Source: DTU098 sp964498525
GTDB taxonomy: Bacteria; Bacillota; Desulfotomaculia; Desulfotomaculales; Pelotomaculaceae
Direction: 5' to 3'
NCBI GenBank assembly: GCA_964498525.1
Contig: CAZCGU010000013.1
Location: 31,725-95,724, forward strand
Length of the DNA: 64,000 bases
The notes under the pieces were generated by a model. That model worked only from the letters and a program-made list of their open reading frames with translations. It did no database searches and was not told where the DNA came from. The translations under genes and the position numbers were made by a program. Of the stretch, positions 17,888 through 25,540 are shown in pieces. Each line of letters begins with the position of its first letter. Within the stretch, counting starts at the first letter, position 1.

Positions 17888-18859
17888 GTGAAATATGAAA
17901 GAATGAAAAACATTATCAAGGGTTTGCCTGTGCCGGCGGGCGGGCTGATGCTGGGTCTGGCGGCGGCAGGCAATCTGACGGCGTCCCATGGACATGTCTT
18001 CAAAGTTTTGTTTGGTTCTATATCCTTCGTGTTGCTGCTGCTGTTTCTGACAAAAGCTGTTCTGGCCGCCGGGGCGGTCAGGGAGGATTTAAAGAATCCC
18101 GCCATCGCCGGTATAGCCGGCACTTGTCCCATGGGGATTATGGTTCTATCCGGCTATATTCAGCCTTTTTCCCCTTCGGCTGGTTATCTGATGTGGCTTG
18201 CGGGAATTGCTATACACTGTGTTCTGATAATTTATTTTACCATAACATTTATGCCGGGTTTCAGGGTGCCAGATGTGCTTCCCAGCTACTTTGTGGTGTA
18301 TGTCGGGATTGCTGCGGCGTGTTTAACAGCGCCCGCGTACAATGCCCTGGGAACCGGCAGAGTATTATTCTGGTTCGGGTTCGCAGCCTACCTGATTCTT
18401 TTGCCCCTGCTTACCTACAGAGCGCTTGCAATAAAATCAATTCCCGAACCGTTGCTGCCCACCCTGACAATTTTCGCCGCCCCCGCCAGCCTTTGCCTGG
18501 CGGGCTACTTGAAGTTGTTTCCGGCTGTAAACATGACCGTCTTCTGGCTGCTGACCTTTCTGGCCCTGATCATGCTATTTGCCGTTCTTTTATACCTGCC
18601 CAAACTGCTCAGGTTAAAGTTTTATCCCAGTTATTCCGCTTTTACCTTTCCCCTTGTAATCAGCGCCATAGCGCTTAAGGATGCGGATATGTTTTTAAGC
18701 GAAACGCCCATGGGCGTGCCCGCCCTGGGCTATTTGGCCGGTTTGGCGGAAGTGCCGGCGGTTATGCTCGTTGTGTATGTTTTGATCAGGTATACCGGTT
18801 TTATGTTTTTGCAGCATGTTAACGTGGGGCCGCCACAAGCGCATAGCGTTTCCAAGTAG
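17888..18859 (+). CDS. TDT family transporter (TehA/dicarboxylate type)
   Basis: A polytopic protein of about 320 residues with roughly ten hydrophobic spans. The start LPVPAGGLMLGLAAAGNL and the later SYSAFTFPLVISAIAL fit the tellurite-resistance/dicarboxylate transporter family, which also includes SLAC-type anion channels. The start is uncertain: GTG 17888 begins the frame and ATG 17903 is an alternative, neither with a perfect ribosome site. The last 7 codons lie within a 31-base direct repeat. Confidence 0.82.
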   Translation: MKYERMKNIIKGLPVPAGGLMLGLAAAGNLTASHGHVFKVLFGSISFVLLLLFLTKAVLAAGAVREDLKNPAIAGIAGTCPMGIMVLSGYIQPFSPSAGYLMWLAGIAIHCVLIIYFTITFMPGFRVPDVLPSYFVVYVGIAAACLTAPAYNALGTGRVLFWFGFAAYLILLPLLTYRALAIKSIPEPLLPTLTIFAAPASLCLAGYLKLFPAVNMTVFWLLTFLALIMLFAVLLYLPKLLRLKFYPSYSAFTFPLVISAIALKDADMFLSETPMGVPALGYLAGLAEVPAVMLVVYVLIRYTGFMFLQHVNVGPPQAHSVSK

Positions 18860-18933
18860 CCGGCAGCCAACGGAAAAAGTAATTTCGCCCTATGCCTGCC
18901 AAAAGCGCATAGCGTTTCCAAGTAGCCGGCAGC
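18837..18933 (+). repeat. 31-base direct repeat at the end of the TDT gene
   Basis: The 31 bases at 18837-18867, which include the last codons and stop of the TDT gene, recur exactly at 18903-18933. The 35 bases between are unrelated. Confidence 0.85.
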
Positions 18934-19046
18934 GCAGGTGGCACAGTGCTGTAAAAAACAGGGGTAAACCAGGCTGGATTTGGGGTTTTATCCAGGTAGC
19001 CGTTTAATCCCTTAAAGGGTACATTTTGAATTTCCAGGCAAAATTC

Positions 19047-19802
19047 CTAGAATCCGTGCTCTTTAAGATACTTCTTCAATTCCGTGATCTTTATTTCTCC
19101 AAAGTGGAAAACCGATGCCGCCAGAAGGATGTCGGCCTTTCCTTCCCGGGCGGCCTCCAAAAAATGCTCCATTGTGCCGGCCCCGCCGGAAGCGATGACC
19201 GGGACTTTTACCGCTTCCTTAATTCCCCGGATAAGCGGGATATCGTAGCCTGTTTTGGCCCCGTCGCGGGTCTTGCTTGTCGGCAGGATGTAACCCGCGC
19301 CCCTGGCTTCGGCCTCGGTGGCCCATTGAACGGCGTCCTTGCCGGTGGGGGTGTTGCCCCCGTCGATGTAAACTTCGTATCCGGAAGGAAGGGCGGGATT
19401 GCGATCAACATCAATGGCCACCACCACTTTGGCAGAACCGAATTTTGCGGCGGCCTGGTCGATCAAACCGGGATTGCGGAAAGCAGCGCTGCTGATCGAA
19501 ATGCGGTCGGCCCCGGCCTCGAGTACTTCCCCGGCATCCGGTAGGGATTTGATGCCTCCGCCCACGGTGAAGGGGATGGTTGTCATCCGGGCAACCCGCC
19601 GGACTGCTGCCAAAGTTGTCTTTCTTTTTTCAATTGTTGCGGTAATATCTAAAAAAGCCAGTTCATCGGCGCCGTTTTCACAGTAAATCCTGGCGCACTC
19701 CTCCGGGTCGCCCGCATCTTTAAGATTAACAAAATGAACACCCTTTACCACTCTCCCGTCCATCATGTCCAGACAGGGCATAATTAAAACCTTATTCACC
19801 AA
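19047..19802 (-). CDS. hisF: Imidazole glycerol phosphate synthase subunit HisF (or close paralog)
   Basis: A 251-residue (beta/alpha)8 barrel closely matching HisF, which makes imidazole glycerol phosphate and AICAR in histidine synthesis using ammonia from HisH. Conserved parts include PCLDMMDGRVVKGVHF with the catalytic Asp of strand 1, FTVGGGIKSL, VVAIDVDR with the second catalytic Asp, and VIASGGAGTMEHFLEA. TTG 19802 has AAGGGG about 7 bases upstream. Two things are odd: no other his gene is nearby, and the usual TS-I/M-DRDGTK loop reads TSKTRDGAKTGYD. It may be a specialised HisF-like paralog. Confidence 0.85.
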   Translation of the reverse strand: MVNKVLIMPCLDMMDGRVVKGVHFVNLKDAGDPEECARIYCENGADELAFLDITATIEKRKTTLAAVRRVARMTTIPFTVGGGIKSLPDAGEVLEAGADRISISSAAFRNPGLIDQAAAKFGSAKVVVAIDVDRNPALPSGYEVYIDGGNTPTGKDAVQWATEAEARGAGYILPTSKTRDGAKTGYDIPLIRGIKEAVKVPVIASGGAGTMEHFLEAAREGKADILLAASVFHFGEIKITELKKYLKEHGF

Positions 19803-20035
19803 CTCATTCCCCTTTCTTTGCCGGGCAATTTCAGAGCCCTGAGCACCAACCCATTCCCCACTTTTTCGGGTAACTTCGGAAACGGTTCACTAACCAGCTG
19901 CCCTTCCTTTTACGGGCAATTGCAGGATTCGTTCGCAACTTTGTTTACCAGCCCATGCCCCTGTCTCTGCCGTACAGATTCGGAACCTTGTTCACTAACC
20001 TGTTGCCCTTCCCGGCGAGTAACTGGTAAGGGTTA
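19803..20035 (-). repeat. Degenerate tandem copies of the hisF start region
   Basis: Read on the minus strand, this upstream region holds about four degenerate 45-60-base units, each with a G-rich AAGGGCA or GGGGAATG-like ribosome-site motif, then GGTTAGTGAACAAGGTTCC or similar. They resemble the real start of hisF (GGGGAATGAG, then TTGGTGAATAAGG). No open frame joins them. Confidence 0.6.
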
Positions 20036-20190
20036 ATGTTTCTCGCTTTAACCTGTTAATTCCTTTCTAGCGGGGAATTTATGAACCTGGTAACATCAGT
20101 TAAACTCTGGAAGAAGGAACCGGTTTGATGTCAGGGAAAAAGGCAACAATATAGTTTTTTCGCCCCTCAGGCCACCCGGGCCCAGATTTT

Positions 20191-20958
20191 TTGTTTATAA
20201 TAACAAAAGAACAACGCGATTGGAAGGTGTTTAATTTATATAATAAGTCTTTGCCGCCCGAAGATGTTTTCATCCCTTTACCGGAACTAACCGCGGCTAA
20301 ATTTTTGGAAAGGAAAAATCGTTTTGTCGGGCTTGTCGATGTGGCGGGGCAGGCCAGTCCCGCCCACGTCCCCAGCTCGGGGAGAATGCGGGAGCTGTTG
20401 TTTCCCGGCAACACCGTTTATGTTGCCCCGATGCCCGCCGGGAAGCGGACCCAGTACCGTATTCACCTGGCCCGGTACGGTGAAACACTGGTATCCGTGG
20501 ACTCCCTGCTGCCAAACCGGCTTATTTACAAATCCCTGTTGCAACAAGCCCTGGCGCAATTCAGGGGTTACCGGGATATAAAAAGAGAAGTTAGTTGCGG
20601 CGCGAGCCGTTTAGACCTGTATCTGGAGGACGGGGCCCGCCGTTGTTTTATTGAGGTTAAATCAGTTACCCTGGTGGAAGACGGCGGTGTGGCAAGATTT
20701 CCGGATGCCCCCTCGGCAAGGGGTAAAAAACACTTGCAGGAATTGGTGCGGACACTTGATGATGGTTTTCGGGCCGCCGTTATTTTTGTGGTGCAGCGTA
20801 ACGACGCCCGTGTCTTTTCCCCCAACCTGGCCACCGACCCTTTATTTAGCGAAGAGCTTCACCGGGCCGCAGCCGCCGGTGTAGATATATATGCCCTTGG
20901 TTGCAGCGTGAGCAGGCAGGCTGTGGGCCTCCAGAAATATCTGCCCGTTGCCCTGTGA
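20191..20958 (+). CDS. sfsA: SfsA family nuclease
   Basis: A protein of about 230-255 residues of the SfsA family, known as sugar fermentation stimulation protein and later linked to DNA/RNA nuclease activity. Matching parts are FLERKNRFVGLVDVAGQ, HVPSSGRMRELL (normally HxPNtGR), the PD-(D/E)XK-like SRLDLYLEDG with FIEVKSVTL, FPDAPSARGKKHLQEL and AVIFVVQRND. The start is not clear: TTG 20191 begins the frame but lacks a ribosome site, and later starts are possible because the family normally begins near LPEL. It converges with msrAB. Confidence 0.9.
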   Translation: MFIITKEQRDWKVFNLYNKSLPPEDVFIPLPELTAAKFLERKNRFVGLVDVAGQASPAHVPSSGRMRELLFPGNTVYVAPMPAGKRTQYRIHLARYGETLVSVDSLLPNRLIYKSLLQQALAQFRGYRDIKREVSCGASRLDLYLEDGARRCFIEVKSVTLVEDGGVARFPDAPSARGKKHLQELVRTLDDGFRAAVIFVVQRNDARVFSPNLATDPLFSEELHRAAAAGVDIYALGCSVSRQAVGLQKYLPVAL

Positions 20959-21301
20959 GGGGGAGGGTGTCCGAAAATATGTCCCTTGAAGAACACGAGG
21001 TGGGGCCGTTGCCCTGTGAGGGAGAGGGTGTCCGGGTTCTGCCCGGTATGCAAACCGCCAGGGAAGACCAATTGGGTGGGAGAGGGAATTGGGGAGGCCC
21101 CCCGACATGCGGGGGGAGGTACAGTTAATAACTGGTACGGCCGCCGCCCTGGACGAGACTCCCCTGATATGCGGTGGGTACACTTGTTAGAAAAATAGAA
21201 GCTATGAGCAAAAGGCCGCCCCTGATATGCAAGGGGGTATTACAACAGGGTTTTCGAAATAAATTGTCGAACCAAGACCCCCCAGCCGTGCGGCGGGTAT
21301 T
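20943..21301. repeat. Short repeats and mini-hairpins between sfsA and msrAB
   Basis: Two copies of about 28 bases beginning CGTTGCCCTGTGAGGG lie at 20945 and 21007. Four small hairpins of the form CCCC-NNNN-ATGC-NN-GGGG with a trailing GGTA lie near 21098-21121, 21161-21181, 21218-21240 and 21278-21301. They fill the gap between two convergent genes; no gene is supported. Confidence 0.65.
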
Positions 21302-22354
21302 TTAGGCAAACAGGCTCAGGTAACCTTTATAGCCTTCCTTTTCCAGGTCCTCCCTGGGGATAAACCGTAATGAGGCTGAGTTGATGCAGTAGCGCAAACC
21401 CGTTGGAGCCGGGCCGTCGTCGAATACATGACCCAGATGGGAACCGGCTTTTTTGCTTTTTACCTCCGTGCGGAGCATGTTGCGGCTTCTGTCATCGTGA
21501 TTTGTGATACTGTCCGGGTTCAGCGGTTTGGTGAAGCTGGGCCAGCCGCTTCCGGAATCAAATTTATCCAGGGAGCTGAACAGGGGTTCACCGGAAACAA
21601 CATCCACGTAGATGCCCTCCTGCTTATGGTCCCAGTATTCATTACGAAAGGGCGGTTCCGTGGCGCTGTTCTGGGTTACTTCGTACTGGAGTTTGGTCAG
21701 CTTTTTTTTGTGTGCTTCCCGCAGCTCCCGCAATTCCCGATCCATATCCTGGTCCCAGTGCTTCTTGATAAAACCGGCGCGCCCAGAGGCCTGACGGTAC
21801 ATATCGTAGTGCCCGGGGTTTTTTTCGTGGTAGTTTTGATGGTACTCTTCGGCGGGGAAGAAACTTGAGGCCGCGAGAATTTGCGTGGCAACGGGCTGGT
21901 CAAAACGGCCGCTTTCTTCCAGGGCCTTTTTGGATGCCAGGGCCTTTTGCTTTTGTTCCTCGTTGTGATAAAAGATGGCTGTTTTATATGACTGTCCGCG
22001 GTCGGCGAACTGCCCTCCGGGATCGGTGGGGTCAATCTGACGCCAGTAAGTATCAAGCAATTTTTCGTACGGACACAAATCAGGATTAAACGTTATTTGC
22101 ACCGCTTCATAATGCCCCGTTGTATTGGAGCATACTTCCTGGTAGGTTGGGGACTCCTTATCACCGCCGGTATAACCGGATACCACTTTAACCACCCCCG
22201 GGATCCGTTGAAAAGGGGCCACCAGGCACCAGAAGCACCCACCCGCAAAGGTTGCCGGCTTCATTCGCCCCGTAAGACCCGTTTGCTCCGACTGCTCTAT
22301 CCACACCGTTTGCCTCACCAGCCTTTCCTGCTCCGCTTTCTTCATTTGCTCCAC
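21302..22354 (-). CDS. msrAB: Fused methionine sulfoxide reductase MsrA-MsrB
   Basis: A 350-residue bifunctional repair enzyme for oxidised methionine. The MsrA domain (about residues 32-190) has the catalytic GGCFWC motif; the MsrB domain (about 215-345) has GSGWPSFTKPL, HLGHVFDDGP and the catalytic RYCINSASLRF. The MsrB part lacks obvious zinc CXXC pairs. The first 30 residues are extra and rich in Glu/Gln. GTG 22354 begins the frame, while ATG 22264 (MKPATFAGG) is a likely alternative that starts right at the MsrA domain. It uses thioredoxin as reductant in known systems. Confidence 0.95.
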   Translation of the reverse strand: MEQMKKAEQERLVRQTVWIEQSEQTGLTGRMKPATFAGGCFWCLVAPFQRIPGVVKVVSGYTGGDKESPTYQEVCSNTTGHYEAVQITFNPDLCPYEKLLDTYWRQIDPTDPGGQFADRGQSYKTAIFYHNEEQKQKALASKKALEESGRFDQPVATQILAASSFFPAEEYHQNYHEKNPGHYDMYRQASGRAGFIKKHWDQDMDRELRELREAHKKKLTKLQYEVTQNSATEPPFRNEYWDHKQEGIYVDVVSGEPLFSSLDKFDSGSGWPSFTKPLNPDSITNHDDRSRNMLRTEVKSKKAGSHLGHVFDDGPAPTGLRYCINSASLRFIPREDLEKEGYKGYLSLFA

Positions 22355-22560
22355 TGCTGCTCCGGTTGCAGCGTTTGTTCCGCCGGTTTCGCCTGCTCCG
22401 CCGGGTCCGCTTTCACCGCTGGCCCCGCCTGCCTCGCCTGCACTGTCAACCCCGTCTTCTCAGCAGCTTTGCTGGGTCCGCCTCCTCCGTTAGCACCGCC
22501 TGCTTCACCTGCTCCGTTTGATCGGCTGGCTTTGCCTGCTCATCCGATCCGCTAATCATT
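22290..22560 (-). repeat. Low-complexity GGAGCAGGC-type region upstream of msrAB
   Basis: On the minus strand about 250 bases consist of irregular GGAGCAGGCGAA-like repeats. One frame reads collagen-like GXX peptides (GEAGGASGESGPGGAGETGG) but is cut by stops and changes frame, so it does not form one gene with msrAB. The remaining gap to 22853 shows nothing recognisable. Confidence 0.55.
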
Positions 22561-22853
22561 CACCAACTCCGCCTGCTCCACAGGTTGTTATTGGTCCTCT
22601 TTACCAGTCATTGTTGATTCACCCCGGCCCAGTTTATTAATCATAATAATGTAGCTTTTGTAGATATTTTATACAACAACGGCCTGAAAGACAAAGGTGC
22701 GGTCAAAATATTTTTTTCTGTTATAATGTAAATGACGCGATGATGCGGCCTGCTTGAGCCGCCCCCGGGCATCCGGCGGATTATATTAATGGTTGGTAAT
22801 GGTTGATATTCATTTACCTGCAAATAAATAAACAAGAATCAAGGTGATCTACT

Positions 22854-23546
22854 GTGAAACTTGTTACTGTGGCCGGGCCTCCCTCTTCGGGAAAGACTTC
22901 TGTAATTTTAAGGCTTATCGAATGTATGGAGCAGGAGAGGGGCAGTATCGGCGTTGTTAAATTTGACTGTCTTACTTCCTTTGACAGGATATCCTACCAG
23001 GAAGCGGGCATTCCCGTCCAAATTGGGTTTTCCGGGAAATTTTGCCCCGATCACTATTATGTCAGCAACATTGAAGACGCCGTCCAATGGGGCATCCGGT
23101 CCGGTTTGGAGATGCTCATTACGGAAAGCGCCGGGCTGTGCAACCGCTGTTCCCCGTACATCAACGGTGTTCTTGCGGTATGTGTCACAGATAATCTATC
23201 GGGAATCAACACTCCGCGCAAGATCGGTCCCTTGCTGAGGTTTGCCGATATCGTTGTGATAACCAAGGGCGATATAGTATCCCAGGCGGAGAGGGAAGTA
23301 TTTGCCTTTAATGTCAAACAGGCCAACACATCGGCCAGGGTCATTTTTGTTAACGGCATCACCGGGCAGGGTACCTTTTTGCTGTCGAAATATTTCAGGC
23401 AGGCCCGGGATTTCCTCACCCTGAAGGATTTGAAACTGAGGTTCACCACACCGGCGGCGGTTTGCTCCTATTGCACGGGGGAAACGAGGATAGGGGAAAA
23501 GCACCAGATGGGTATGGTAAAAAAACTGGAGTTTAAGAGCCTGTGA
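22854..23546 (+). CDS. HypB/CobW-like GTPase with two CXXC motifs
   Basis: A 230-residue P-loop protein. GTG 22854 follows AAGGTGA by 6 bases. The P-loop is GPPSSGKTSV, VVKFDCL resembles switch I of HypB/UreG/CobW metal-delivery GTPases, and VVITKGDIV fits the NKXD-like base-recognition motif with a Lys-Gly replacement. Two cysteine pairs, GLCNRCSPY near residue 100 and CSYCTGE near residue 206, suggest a bound metal. It overlaps the ABC ATPase by 4 bases (GTGA). The three-gene operon points to metal or cofactor handling, an inference; the metal is unknown. Confidence 0.75.
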   Translation: MKLVTVAGPPSSGKTSVILRLIECMEQERGSIGVVKFDCLTSFDRISYQEAGIPVQIGFSGKFCPDHYYVSNIEDAVQWGIRSGLEMLITESAGLCNRCSPYINGVLAVCVTDNLSGINTPRKIGPLLRFADIVVITKGDIVSQAEREVFAFNVKQANTSARVIFVNGITGQGTFLLSKYFRQARDFLTLKDLKLRFTTPAAVCSYCTGETRIGEKHQMGMVKKLEFKSL

Positions 23547-24610
23547 GCATTAATATGAGTGCTGAGATGAACACAAATTTGAGCACCGGTGTGGGTGCTA
23601 AAGATTTAATGGCCTATTTAAGGAGCAGAAACCTTGACAGCATCCTGGAGGATTACCCCATTGCCGCTGACTTTTTAGACAATTTTCGCCTGGAGGCCAT
23701 TTCCAGGACGCTTCCCTTAACCCGGGCCCTGGAAGAAGTGGAGGAGGAGGCCCTCGCCGAATTCGGACTGGACAGCTATGGCCTGCTGCAAGAGTTTTGC
23801 ATGTTCCTGGAGAACTTTACCCGGGGGGAAGAGTTTTCCGGGAAAGTTTCCTCCCTGACCATCCTGGGCGGTTTTAATAAATTTAAGGAACCGGAAAACG
23901 TTGACCTGACCATTGCCGTGGGGGAAGTAATCAGCGTTGTGGGACCCACCGGGTCCGGGAAAAGCAGGCTTTTGGGCGACATCGAGTGCCTGGCCCAAAG
24001 GGATACGCCCACGGGAAGGCAAATTCTGATTAACGGTGCGGAACTGGATGAAGAGGAACGTTTTGAAATGGGCGGAAAACTGGTGGCTCAGCTTTCCCAG
24101 AATATGAATTTCGTCATGGACCTGACGGTTAGGGAATTTTTAGAAATGCACGCCAAAAGCAGATTGGCTGGGAATGCTGCTGAAATTGTGGGAAAATGTT
24201 TCCTTTGCGCCAATGAACTGGCCGGCGAGAGGTTTACCATGGATACGAAGGTAACCCAATTGAGCGGCGGGCAGTCCAGGGCCCTGATGATTGCCGACAC
24301 GGCCAATATGAGCAATTCCCCGGTGATTTTAATTGATGAGATTGAAAACGCGGGAATCGACAGGCGCCAGGCCATTGAACTTTTAGCGAAGAGCGAAAAG
24401 ATTATCTTTGTATCCACCCACGACCCGCTGCTGGCCCTGCGGGCGGAAAAGCGCATTGTTATGAAAAACGGCGGAATCAATAAGGTTATCAGGACATCCG
24501 CCGCCGAGGGAAAAAGCCTGGTCGCCATTGAGAAGATGGACAACACCCTACAGGCGCTCCGCAACCGCCTGCGCGGCGGCGAGATTATCACGGAGGAGCT
24601 TCTTAAATAA
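23543..24610 (+). CDS. Stand-alone ABC ATPase with long N-terminal extension
   Basis: A 355-residue protein. The first 105 residues form an acidic helical extension not usual for transport ATPases. Then come Walker A (GPTGSGKSRLL), the signature (LSGGQSRALMIAD), Walker B (VILIDEIENAG) and a switch His in FVSTHDPLLALRAEKR. No permease is encoded nearby, so it may not be a transporter subunit. It sits between a metal-type GTPase and a DUF364 protein and likely works with them. Confidence 0.8.
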   Translation: MSINMSAEMNTNLSTGVGAKDLMAYLRSRNLDSILEDYPIAADFLDNFRLEAISRTLPLTRALEEVEEEALAEFGLDSYGLLQEFCMFLENFTRGEEFSGKVSSLTILGGFNKFKEPENVDLTIAVGEVISVVGPTGSGKSRLLGDIECLAQRDTPTGRQILINGAELDEEERFEMGGKLVAQLSQNMNFVMDLTVREFLEMHAKSRLAGNAAEIVGKCFLCANELAGERFTMDTKVTQLSGGQSRALMIADTANMSNSPVILIDEIENAGIDRRQAIELLAKSEKIIFVSTHDPLLALRAEKRIVMKNGGINKVIRTSAAEGKSLVAIEKMDNTLQALRNRLRGGEIITEELLK

Positions 24611-24638
24611 CTTGAAAGAGGGAAAAGGGGGGCAGGAT

Positions 24639-25400
24639 ATGTGGGAAATCTATGACGCCATGATTGACGGAATACCGGCTGATCTCATTGTGGATGAACT
24701 GATTAGCGGGTACGAAGCTTCCTATGTGCGCAGCGGAAAGGGAGCGGGGATAGCCTATTTGAGGGATTATCAGACCAGAATGCCCATGTTCACCAAAAAC
24801 CTCATCGGAGCGCCCCTGCGGGAAGTGGCCGGCGCCGTCAAGTCATGGAACTTCGTGGAGGCCTCGGTGGGCCTGGCCGCCATTAACGCCTATTACAACA
24901 ACCCGGAGACGGCAAGGGCAAACGGGGTCAATTTTTCCGATGCCCGCCGGGTTGAGGACAGGATGCACGATCCCTTCATTATGTCCCAAAATGAAATCAA
25001 AGGTAAAAGGGTTGCCGTCCTGGGACATTTCCTTTACCTGGAAAGCCTTTTTGAACCGGTCTGCGATTTATCGATAATCAGCTGGAATCCCCAGGATGGG
25101 GATTACCCCCTTCCGGCCTTTGAGTACATTCTGCCGGAGTGTGATTACGTATATGTTACCAGCTCCAGCATTACCGACAAAACCCTGCCCCGGGTGCTGG
25201 AATTAACCCGGAATGCGCGGCGGGTAACCATTGTGGGGCCGGCGACGCCCCTGGCCCCCGTATTGTTCGATTACGGCGTTGGTGAGTTGTCGGGGTTTAT
25301 CATTAAGGATAACGGGCTTGCCTTCAGAATCACCGCCGGCGCCGAAAATGTAAAGATATATTCCGCCGGTCAAAAGGTTTCTTTCAAAAAGGGGGACTGA
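24639..25400 (+). CDS. DUF4213/DUF364 protein, putative heavy-metal chelation
   Basis: A 253-residue protein starting at ATG 24639 after GGGGGGCAGGAT. The N-terminal half resembles the enolase-like DUF4213 domain (SWNFVEASVGLAAINAYYN), and the C-terminal half is the Rossmann-like DUF364 domain (RVAVLGHF, then CDYVYVTSSSITDKTLPRVL and TIVGPATPLAPVLFDYGV). A crystal structure of a Desulfitobacterium homologue led to the proposal of heavy-metal chelation; no reaction is established. It is the third gene of the GTPase/ABC-ATPase/DUF364 operon. Confidence 0.88.
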   Translation: MWEIYDAMIDGIPADLIVDELISGYEASYVRSGKGAGIAYLRDYQTRMPMFTKNLIGAPLREVAGAVKSWNFVEASVGLAAINAYYNNPETARANGVNFSDARRVEDRMHDPFIMSQNEIKGKRVAVLGHFLYLESLFEPVCDLSIISWNPQDGDYPLPAFEYILPECDYVYVTSSSITDKTLPRVLELTRNARRVTIVGPATPLAPVLFDYGVGELSGFIIKDNGLAFRITAGAENVKIYSAGQKVSFKKGD

Positions 25401-25540
25401 ACCCCGGGGAAGCTTTTTAAAGCCGGGCCGGGCTGTGCTGTAATGTGCTTGCCAGGCTGAGCGTGCTTTGCTTACAAGAAATCAAATAACTTAATAACTT
25501 AGTTTCCCGGTACAGTAACTTACATGGGGCTATTTCTGCC

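Noticed and set aside
22097..22555. A 152-codon plus-strand frame opposite msrAB's N-terminus.
   Set aside because: Its Pro/Ala/Leu-rich sequence comes from the low-complexity repeats on the other strand.
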